From: JAJDFU01 sp964641965
GTDB lineage: Bacteria > Bacteroidota > Bacteroidia > Chitinophagales > Saprospiraceae
NCBI GenBank assembly: GCA_964641965.1
Contig: CAZXLD010000083.1
Location: forward strand, 1-11,630
Reading direction: 5' to 3'
DNA: 11,630 nt
Shown: piece after piece, positions 1-5,230 of the stretch
Layout: the number at the start of each line of letters is the position of its first letter
Position numbering within the stretch: position 1 is the first letter of the stretch
Notes under the pieces: model-generated
What the model saw: the letters and a program-made list of their open reading frames with translations, nothing else
Database searches by the model: none
Told to the model about the DNA's origin: nothing
Translations under genes and position numbers: made by a program

Positions 1-6
1 GACATA

Positions 7-61
7 ATACCATTTCAAGAAATGCGGTTTTAAGTGACAGGCCGTTTTCAACTTAAAATGG
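7..61. repeat. Interspersed repeat A, copy 1
   Basis: This copy shares 32 identical bases (30-61) with 1927-1958, and its left part (7-23) is the same as 1903-1919. The ends form an imperfect inverted repeat, accatttcaag against cttaaaatggc, so the unit can fold into a hairpin of about 55 nt. It sits at the window edge and may continue to the left. The function is unknown; it behaves like a small dispersed palindromic repeat. Confidence 0.75.
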
Positions 62-79
62 CATAATACCAATTCGGAG

Positions 80-261
80 TACTGACGCTCCCTTCGGTCT
101 ACTGACGAATCCTCCGGCTTGTCAGCACTCTGGGTCAGCACCGCCCTGACGCTCAAATGAGGTCAGGATTAAGACTCAGCGGTTGGGAATAAGTGACGCT
201 CGTACCTCGGTCACTACCGCTTCGCGGTTCGGAAGTATTGGGTTGTTTAGCGCTTCGCGCT
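80..261. repeat. Cluster of short consecutive hairpins
   Basis: Several small dyads follow one another: ctgac/gtcag at 102-125, cctgac/gtcagg at 145-167, gtgac/gtcac at 193-214, accgc-ttc-gcggt at 216-228 and agcgc-ttc-gcgct at 249-261. Many stems are variants of the same tgac/gtca theme. The last hairpin overlaps the end of the broken transposase frame. The cluster resembles a set of degenerate REP-like palindromes next to a mobile-element remnant. No coding sense was found in it. Confidence 0.6.
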
Positions 262-702
262 GATATTTTTTCGCCCGGAGGGCAAACCTCGCCACCAACG
301 GGAGCAAATATCGGTGCCGGCAGACGGAGAAGGTTTGGCATGAGCGAGCAGCAGTTCCAGTGACCAGGCATTGAGGGCGGAACTCAAGGATTCGCAGGAA
401 GCGGCCAAGTGGTCCATTCGCTGACGCAGTGTCTCTTTGGAAGGCAGGCGCCTCATGCCCAGGGCGAGGGGACTACCGCGCAGGTGATCCACATCCTCGA
501 AAGCGGAAAACCCTATACACAGTAAACAGAGCATCGATTTGAGGATGTCGGCATCGAAGTACTCCCAGTGAGTGGAAGCCCGGTCCAGTCCCGCAAACTT
601 AAAAAAAGGCCTGGGCGGTACGTTTTGGATCAGATGAGTCAGACCGATCAATCCGGCATGGTTAAGCAGGATATCTTTCGTATATTCAACAGAGATAATC
701 AT
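247..702 (-). pseudogene. IS1380-like transposase, N-terminal fragment
   Basis: The frame encodes 151 residues and starts at 702. Residues 1-120 look like the N-terminal region of IS1380-family DDE transposases: the stretch around DADILKSMLCLLCIGFSAFEDVDHLR is followed by a LPSKETLRQRMDHLA motif, which is characteristic of that family. An intact IS1380 transposase is about 400-450 residues long, so the DDE catalytic core is missing. The last 20 or so residues read into the hairpin cluster and resemble nothing, so the element was cut by recombination or insertion near position 290. The fragment cannot be an active transposase. Its base composition is visibly more GC-rich than the DUF6090 gene to its right. 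Family assignment is from motif memory; the truncation is read directly from the sequence. Confidence 0.6.
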
Positions 703-780
703 GAGAAAGATGCAGGTCTTTGGTTTGTATTATTTTATTCGCAATAGCCTAATATACAAAGACTTAAGGCCTCTTTCTCA
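702..780. repeat. Imperfect inverted repeat upstream of the IS1380-like fragment
   Basis: The outer arms tgagaaaga (702-710) and tctttctca (772-780) are perfectly complementary, and inner arms gtctttg/caaagac (716-722 and 757-763) pair as well. The AT-rich centre also contains partly complementary ttgtatta and taatatacaa. It covers the transposase start codon, so it may be the left end or promoter region of the insertion sequence. No terminal repeat of a known IS could be confirmed. Confidence 0.45.
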
Positions 781-810
781 ATTTTAGATCACAGATCTAT
801 ATAAATAACT

Positions 811-945
811 GTTTGTAACGATGGCTGTACGTAAAGTGGGCGATAGTGCTGATAGGTAAGTAAATACATTAAATAAACTTTACGGTAACCGGCCAGCGAA
901 GTGCCATGAAACCTCGCCCTGCGCATAGCCGAGTCGTTAATCTTG
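811..945. other. Large imperfect palindrome upstream of the DUF6090 gene, possible recombination-site relic
   Basis: The sequence from 816 (taacgatggctgtacg, then gggcga at 838) is similar to the reverse complement of 910-939, which reads taacgactcggctatgcgc and then agggcgagg. A second dyad, cgtaaagt (830-837) with actttacg (877-884), lies inside. The subsegment 877-943 is itself a weak hairpin with a core-like ACTTTAC at the left and GTTAATC at the right, each one mismatch away from integron core-site consensus. The DUF6090 start follows 21 nt later. It could be an attC-like site or simply a decayed palindromic repeat. Confidence 0.35.
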
Positions 946-964
946 ATTAGAGCAAACAAAATCA

Positions 965-1717
965 ATGATAAAATTCTTTCGACAAATCCGAAAGCGATTA
1001 ATTTCTGACAATAAAGTCAGCAAATATGCAATTTATGCCATTGGTGAAATCGTACTGGTGGTTATTGGGATCTTAATTGCTTTATGGATCAATAACTGGA
1101 ATGAAGGAAAAAGAGATGCAAGGATAGAAACGGCCTTTTTGGAAAACTTCCGAAATGACTTAAAAGCGGATATTCAAAACTTAAGTGAAAAGATCGCCTC
1201 AAATTCCGAAAGGATAAATAATACCGATTCCATTATATCGATACTCTCCACCAAAGATCAACTGTCCGATACCGAATTGACCCGGTTCTACAACTGGAAC
1301 TTATCGCTTGCCTTTGAGTCCTATTTTATACCCGAGAAATCCACGATCAGTCAGTTTAAAGTAAATGACAAGGGGCACCTTATTTCATCCAAGGCATTAA
1401 AGGATAAATTGTTTAGGTATTACTCAAACAATGAAAGAGTAGAAGCCAATGTGGAAAGAAGTATGCAGTTGTACCAGCACAATTTCATCACCCGGGAAAT
1501 CACCAAGGGGATTCTTGGAGGGGATGTGACCAAACGGATGATCGGTGCTGATTTAGGTAGACCCGATTTCGATTTGAATGACCTGAAACAAAATTCGGAA
1601 TACCTTATTGCTTTGTTGACAAAAAAGCTAGCGACCACCAATCAAAACGAAGTATACCAAAAGATCCTGGCTTCAGCGGATGAGTTGATTGAACTGATCG
1701 ATGGAGAACTAAACTAG
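965..1717 (+). CDS. DUF6090 family membrane-anchored protein
   Basis: The product has 250 residues. A basic N-terminus (IRKRLISDNKVSKY) leads into one strong membrane helix at about residues 23-43 (YAIGEIVLVVIGILIALWIN) ending in NNWNE. This opening is the hallmark of the Bacteroidota DUF6090 family, whose members have about 230-260 residues, so the gene looks full length. The rest (45-250) is charged and mostly helical, with likely coiled-coil character around residues 50-95, and should face one side of the membrane. No catalytic motif was seen and the biochemical role of the family is unknown. The start at 965 is chosen because the family usually begins exactly at this motif. No operon partner is visible: remnants and repeats lie on both sides, which fits a gene often found in variable regions. 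It is distinctly AT-rich. Confidence 0.85.
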   Translation: MIKFFRQIRKRLISDNKVSKYAIYAIGEIVLVVIGILIALWINNWNEGKRDARIETAFLENFRNDLKADIQNLSEKIASNSERINNTDSIISILSTKDQLSDTELTRFYNWNLSLAFESYFIPEKSTISQFKVNDKGHLISSKALKDKLFRYYSNNERVEANVERSMQLYQHNFITREITKGILGGDVTKRMIGADLGRPDFDLNDLKQNSEYLIALLTKKLATTNQNEVYQKILASADELIELIDGELN

Positions 1718-1900
1718 GATGTGCCGTGGTAGGATTTCCATTAAAAAAGGCGTGCTTCAGCAACGGTGGATGTAGCATTACAGCGAATTCGTTCGCCGCT
1801 GCAGAATGGGGACTGACGCAAGTTTAAAAGGACCTATTTAAAAATGGAGCAAACAGACAAACTTGGTCAGCCCCGACGACAGGTGTCGGGATCAAGTACA
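1718..1900. other. Non-coding spacer with hairpins and a repeat A fragment
   Basis: No gene was found. It holds gcgaa-ttcg-ttcgc at 1783-1796, a five-base-pair stem with a TTCG tetraloop but no following T-run, 66 nt after the DUF6090 stop. It also holds an 18-base segment at 1812-1829 (actgacgcaagtttaaaa) that recurs exactly at 8845-8862, and a cccgac/gtcggg hairpin at 1872-1890 of the same kind as 10648-10671. The first hairpin could help end transcription, but this is uncertain. Confidence 0.5.
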
Positions 1901-1902
1901 TT

Positions 1903-1964
1903 ATACCATTTCAAGAAATACTGTATTTAAGTGACAGGCCGTTTTCAACTTAAAATGGTTTAAG
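1903..1964. repeat. Interspersed repeat A, copy 2
   Basis: The segment 1927-1958 is identical to 30-61, and 1903-1919 matches 7-23. The outer arms accatttcaag (1905-1915) and cttaaaatggt (1949-1959) pair at ten of eleven positions. The right end, ttaaaatggtttaag (1950-1964), recurs at 8857-8871. The unit abuts the broken 5' end of the MntA-like remnant, so its arrival or a deletion at it probably removed most of that gene. Confidence 0.75.
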
Positions 1965-2077
1965 GTCGAAAGATAGATCTACTGGAGTCCAAGGCCATTC
2001 GTAACAATATTTTTAAAAAACGAATTGATCGAAAGAAAGTCCTCGTTTACCCGATGGGAAATAAAGGTTTGGCTTAG
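1964..2077 (+). pseudogene. MntA-like nucleotidyltransferase antitoxin, C-terminal remnant
   Basis: The frame reads DLLESKAIRNNIF, then KKRIDRKKVLVYPMGNKGLA and a TAG stop. This resembles the last 30-40 residues of minimal nucleotidyltransferases (MNT domain), which end with a segment on arginine- and lysine-rich contacts followed by VLVY or LIY. The catalytic N-terminal part with the GSxxxG and DxD motifs is absent: the frame emerges directly from repeat A. It runs into and overlaps a HepT-like remnant, as in known MntA-HepT pairs, where MntA adds AMP to HepT and neutralises it. The identity of this short piece depends mostly on that context. Confidence 0.45.
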
Positions 2078-2402
2078 GGATATTGAGAAAGCCATTTAGG
2101 AGATCATTAGTTTCCTTCTAGATGAGTGAAGCTTCTCCCAATTCCAAAATGATCTCAGGACAAAGAGAGCGGTAAAGTAAAACATTGAGATAATCGGTGA
2201 AGCAATGGGCCGGATACCTAAAGAACTACCCTATATCCAAATGAGCGATTACAGAAAAATAGCTGATACCTGAAATCGGATTATACACGGATACGACTCT
2301 GTTTCGGATGATTTAATCTGGCTAATCGCTATAAAATACCCTCCAACTCTTTTGATCGAGGTCAGAAGGTTGTTAAACAAAACTGATGACAACACCGTGT
2401 AG
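2058..2402 (+). pseudogene. HepT-like (DUF86) toxin gene with four in-frame stops
   Basis: One continuous frame reads EIKVWLRDIEKAI, then EIISFLLDE, SFSQFQNDL, NIEIIGEAMGRIPKEL, NRIIHGYDSVSDDLIW and finally IEVRRLLNK. This follows the whole DUF86/HepT pattern, including the IIGEA segment and the RX4HXY RNase motif. It is interrupted by TAG at 2097, TGA at 2127, TAA at 2178 and TGA at 2271. The last stop stands exactly where the catalytic arginine of RX4HXY should be; His (2286-2288) and Tyr (2292-2294) are kept. No indel is needed to read the family pattern, so the decay is by point mutation only. HepT is normally an RNase toxin controlled by MntA, whose remnant lies just upstream. The final stop TAG at 2400 lies inside a 15-bp motif repeated at 8449. 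The gene cannot make a normal product under the standard code. Confidence 0.75.
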
Positions 2403-2405
2403 TTG
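2391..2405 (+). repeat. 15-bp motif aacaccgtgtagttg, copy 1 (possible cassette-site half)
   Basis: The motif is identical to 8449-8463. It contains the small dyad acac-c-gtgt and caac/gttg ends. Its TAG supplies the stop of the HepT remnant. The matching right half of a recombination site is not visible here because element B begins two bases further on. Confidence 0.5.
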
Positions 2406-2406
2406 C

Positions 2407-2571
2407 CAGAAGCTATCTCAAAAATGTTTTTGATGCTAAAAAGGGATGATTTTGGCCTCAGGAAAGGCAAAAAAATGGAGCATAGCCGTAGCTACGTGAC
2501 ACTTTTTTTAACGAATCCTGAGGTCAAAAGGGCCTTTTTTAGCCCGAAGGATATTTTTGAGATGGCTTCCA
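2407..2571. repeat. Quasi-palindromic element B, copy 1 (MITE-like or structured RNA)
   Basis: About 160 bp fold back on themselves along nearly the full length. The ends 2409-2425 and 2553-2569 pair over 17 positions with one G-T wobble; ttttggcctcagg (2450-2462) pairs with cctgaggtcaaaa (2517-2529); a seven-A run (2469-2475) pairs with a seven-T run (2503-2509). The apex carries tagc-cgta-gcta (2483-2494). The dinucleotide CA flanks both ends, which would suit a two-base target duplication. A 62-codon open frame across it is only a by-product. Related to the copy at 2737-2901. Confidence 0.8.
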
Positions 2572-2736
2572 ATCATTTAAGCGAAAAATAGCAATTAGCT
2601 GACGTTAGTTCCAACGCAAAATCAGATATTTCCTTTGGAGCTTCCGTGATTCGTCATTATCTGACCTTGTGTCTATCGTACAATGTAATTGATATTCTCG
2701 TACTTTGAGCGGCCTTAGCTTACAACATCAAAAGAC
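2572..2736. other. Spacer between the two B elements
   Basis: It contains no open frame of note and no recognisable gene remnant. It is AT-rich and would have to hold the promoter of the operon beginning at 2913 if transcription starts upstream of the second B element. A tactttg at 2701-2707 is one base short of the Bacteroidota -7 consensus and has no TTTG at the proper distance. Confidence 0.4.
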
Positions 2737-2901
2737 TAGAAGCCATCTCAAAAATGCTTTTGATGCCGAAAATGAAGGACTTTGGTACCAGATGAGGCGC
2801 AAAAACGGAGCCTAGCCGTAGCTAAGTGACGCTTTTTGCAACGAAATATGGTGCCAAAAGGCACATTTGCAGGCCAAAGGGTATTATTGAGATGGCTTCT
2901 A
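2737..2901. repeat. Quasi-palindromic element B, copy 2
   Basis: The ends tagaagccatctcaa (2737-2751) and ttgagatggcttcta (2887-2901) are perfect 15-bp inverted repeats, including a flanking TA on each side. Inner arms tttggtacca (2781-2790) with tggtgccaaa (2849-2858), and gcaaaaa (2799-2805) with tttttgc (2833-2839), continue the stem. The apex tagccgtagcta (2813-2824) is identical to copy 1. Compared with copy 1, both arms changed in step, so pairing is preserved. The element ends 11 bp before the start codon at 2913 and would be in that gene's leader if the promoter is upstream. It could act as an attenuator, an RNA stabiliser, or have no role beyond its own spread. Confidence 0.82.
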
Positions 2902-2912
2902 AACAGTAAAAA

Positions 2913-3785
2913 ATGACCAAGAAAATACTGTTATGGGTTTTAGCTGTCCTTTTGGCCCTTACTGCCATGATTTATCAGAGAAGTACAGGGCCTACTTATG
3001 AGTATAAAGGATATTTAGAGCATCATGGAAAGTCTTACAAATATGAACTTCTTCGATCTCAAGAAACAACCCAGGGAGCTAAAATTACACTCCCAATGAT
3101 TGAAGGTGCCAATTACAGCGCAACATTGCATTATAAGCGCTATCTGACAAAGGATCCTATATCTACGAAAGATTTTAAGTTAGATGAGAACAAGCAATTA
3201 ATGGCTCAATTGCCTCTACAACCGGCTGCCGGAAAAATGGAATATTTTATTACCGGTAGTATTGATGGTGCCGGTTTTAATATTCCTGGCAAAGAAGCTG
3301 ATAGAATTATTTTAAGATATAAAGATCCTGTTCCTGATTATATTTTAATACCACATGTTACGTTAATGATATTAGTTATCATCTTTGGTATTCGAGCCGG
3401 ATTAAGTGCCATTTTTGATTCTAACACGATGCGCCGATGGACGTTGATCGCATTCACTGCCATGACAGTCGGCGGAATGATACTAGGGCCATTGGTGCAA
3501 AAGAGCGCATTTGGTGAGTATTGGACTGGGTTTCCTTTTGGTGGCGATTTCACCGATAATAAAATGCTAATCATGTGGCTTGTTTGGGCATTCGCGTTGA
3601 CAGTTATTGGTTTTAAGCCTAAAAAGAAGGAGAATATTAGCAGATCGACCGTAATACTAGCCGCAGTAGTCATGATGGTTGTTTATTTGATTCCACATAG
3701 TATGGGAGGATCCACGCTGGATTATGATAAAGTGGATAAGGGAATAGATCCCAAAGAAGCAATAAGAACTGGAGCTGAAGGTTAA
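2913..3785 (+). CDS. Conserved membrane protein with N-terminal periplasmic domain, function unknown
   Basis: The product has 290 residues. A signal anchor (about 5-24) is followed by an extracytoplasmic, probably beta-rich domain (about 26-138) and four membrane helices at about 141-166, 174-195, 217-235 and 246-262. Candidate ligands or conserved-looking features are His148 in IPHV, a W-x-GFPFGGDFTDNK loop at 204-217 and His262 in LIPHSMGG. The loop resembles one I associate with Bacteroidota membrane proteins near respiratory or haem genes, but I cannot name a family. It shares an operon with the gene at 3809, 23 bp downstream; both have membrane-facing histidines, so a haem-binding or redox pair is a reasonable guess, not a demonstrated one. 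The start has an A-rich leader (cagtaaaaa) and lies directly after element B. Confidence 0.8.
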   Translation: MTKKILLWVLAVLLALTAMIYQRSTGPTYEYKGYLEHHGKSYKYELLRSQETTQGAKITLPMIEGANYSATLHYKRYLTKDPISTKDFKLDENKQLMAQLPLQPAAGKMEYFITGSIDGAGFNIPGKEADRIILRYKDPVPDYILIPHVTLMILVIIFGIRAGLSAIFDSNTMRRWTLIAFTAMTVGGMILGPLVQKSAFGEYWTGFPFGGDFTDNKMLIMWLVWAFALTVIGFKPKKKENISRSTVILAAVVMMVVYLIPHSMGGSTLDYDKVDKGIDPKEAIRTGAEG

Positions 3786-3808
3786 CGAAGCCCAAATATG
3801 CCATAAGG

Positions 3809-4255
3809 ATGATAGCCAATTGGGTTCATGTTATGCTGGTTCATATTTCTGTAATCGGAACTCCAATTCTGGTGTATCGTGTCTTGATGCACAGACGAGT
3901 AGCGTTGGATTCCAAGGCATGGAAAGGTACTTTTAGTGGATTGATAATTTTGATGCTTATATCCGGAGGAGCCTACTTTACCGGGCCAGGAGCTGCTGAT
4001 TGGGTAAAGCAGGTTTTAGTTCCCTATCCACAAGATCAGGTAGAAGAGCACGCGCTTTGGGGAAGAATGGCGATGGTGATTCAGGGCATTGCGGGACTCC
4101 TGGGGATTATGGGCTGGTCGAGTATTTTACAAGAAGAGGTGCCTGATCGAAGAATTCCAATCTTGTTAGCTGTACTACTGATTGCCAATACGTTGGTAAT
4201 GATGTACACCGCTCACCTGGGTGGGCTGATCCGAAGAATGGACCTGATGTATTAA
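3809..4255 (+). CDS. DUF2231-like four-helix membrane protein
   Basis: The product has 148 residues and about four membrane helices (about 6-26, 41-58, 85-104 and 117-135). Histidines sit at helix edges: His7 and His12 in VHVMLVH, His81 in EEHALWGRMA and His136 in TAHLGG. A VHxPI-type start, a HALW segment and a final xHLGG motif are what one sees in DUF2231-like membrane proteins, which are suspected to bind haem. The start at 3809 is supported by taagg just before it; an ATG at 3798 would stop at once. It follows the gene at 2913 by 23 bp and probably forms a complex or pathway with it. Family assignment is by pattern only; the operon link is clear from the spacing. Confidence 0.75.
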   Translation: MIANWVHVMLVHISVIGTPILVYRVLMHRRVALDSKAWKGTFSGLIILMLISGGAYFTGPGAADWVKQVLVPYPQDQVEEHALWGRMAMVIQGIAGLLGIMGWSSILQEEVPDRRIPILLAVLLIANTLVMMYTAHLGGLIRRMDLMY

Positions 4256-4677
4256 GTAAATATTTGATTTTCAAATGAGATCTTTGAAATTTCGGTATCC
4301 AACATTATTTATGAAGAAAAGCATACCTCACTAATGCTTTGCACCCCGACTGATTCATACTAGCGGCTAACTTGGGCGATATCCTAAATTTCAGTTAAGA
4401 TGATGAGAGTTCAGTTTTACTGATATTCTCTATCAATGCGGTCCTATGCTAAACTTAGCACAATGGCTACCTAGTCCCCACCCTGGCTAGCCTTGTTTTG
4501 CTGGCTTTGAACACAATGTGATAATCGAGCCAATCCGAAGCGGATCGCAGTGCCCAGAGGAAAACGCAACGCCATTAAAGATTTCCGGGAGCAAAATCAG
4601 CACCAGAAAGTTTAGTTTTAGTGAAGGCCTTCTTAATGGATGGTATTGGTTACTTTAGCCTTTGAATATATTGAACG
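4256..4677. other. 422-bp gap without an assignable gene
   Basis: A small hairpin atttga-ttt-tcaaat (4262-4276) lies 6 nt after the upstream stop and could be a weak terminator. One frame stays open from about 4520 to 4617 and reads a basic stretch containing RIAVPRGKRNAIKDF, which looks protein-like and may be the tail of a lost gene, but I do not recognise it. The right end must carry the promoter of the DUF6702-M1 operon; no consensus was convincing. Confidence 0.45.
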
Positions 4678-5178
4678 ATGCAGATAGCAGTTATCTTATC
4701 GCTTTTCTTATGCACGCTTTCAGCCAATGAATTTCACGAATATTATGTGAGCATGACTGAAATCGAATACGTTGAAGAGAAACAAGCGGTCCAGGTCATA
4801 TCCCGACTCAACACTGATGATGTTGAGCAAATGCTGCGAACAAGGTATGATGATGACCTAATACTCGACTACGGAAGAGATGAGTCCATCATTGATTCCT
4901 ACTTGGAAAAGTACATTAAAGAAAAATTGATCATTAGTATAGATGGGGAAACTACTGATTACACCTTTTTAGGTAAAGAGTACGAAGGAGAAAGTACCTT
5001 TGTTTATCTGGAAATCACGGATGTACTCCAGTTTAACTCCGTTGAGGTGACCAATGAAATTCTTTTCGACACCTTCGATAAACAACAAAATATTATCAAG
5101 GTAAAAGTCGATAAGGTGCTAAAGAATTTTGTATTGATTCCTGAAAAAAAATCACACTTGCTGAAAGAGTTCAAGTGA
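4678..5178 (+). CDS. DUF6702 family secreted protein
   Basis: The product has 166 residues. A short signal peptide (residues 1-16, ending LSA) is followed by the HEYYVSMTEIEY block at 20-31, then an acidic and beta-rich body with a VISRLNTDDVEQML segment. HEFYVS-type openings with a following ISR-x-DD-x-E-x-L pattern are typical of DUF6702, found in Bacteroidota commonly beside an M1 peptidase. Length fits the family. An in-frame stop at 4672-4674 fixes the start to 4678 or later. The M1 peptidase gene follows after 52 bp, so co-transcription is likely and a joint periplasmic role is plausible. No catalytic residues can be named; the family has no established function that I know of. Confidence 0.82.
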   Translation: MQIAVILSLFLCTLSANEFHEYYVSMTEIEYVEEKQAVQVISRLNTDDVEQMLRTRYDDDLILDYGRDESIIDSYLEKYIKEKLIISIDGETTDYTFLGKEYEGESTFVYLEITDVLQFNSVEVTNEILFDTFDKQQNIIKVKVDKVLKNFVLIPEKKSHLLKEFK

Positions 5179-5230
5179 AATAAATACTTTGAGAGACTTG
5201 TTTTTCAAAACCATTTAAATTGTTGTTAGG

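Noticed and set aside
153..371. 72-residue minus-strand frame
   Set aside because: It overlaps the IS1380-like fragment in another frame and the hairpin cluster; no protein character.
2079..2402. HepT frame as a recoded gene with readthrough of stops
   Set aside because: All three stop types occur and neighbouring genes use normal stops, so an altered code is not supported; nonsense mutation is simpler.
2403..2591. 62-residue plus-strand open frame
   Set aside because: It lies entirely in element B copy 1; the translation mirrors the palindrome and has no protein family character.
4520..4617. Basic open stretch containing RIAVPRGKRNAIKDF
   Set aside because: It looks protein-like but is too short and unmatched to call a gene; mentioned only in the gap entry.
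5185..5191. tactttg as a Bacteroidota -7 promoter element before the M1 gene
   Set aside because: It is one base shorter than TAnnTTTG and has no TTTG at about 19-21 bp upstream; the gene is more likely co-transcribed with the DUF6702 gene.
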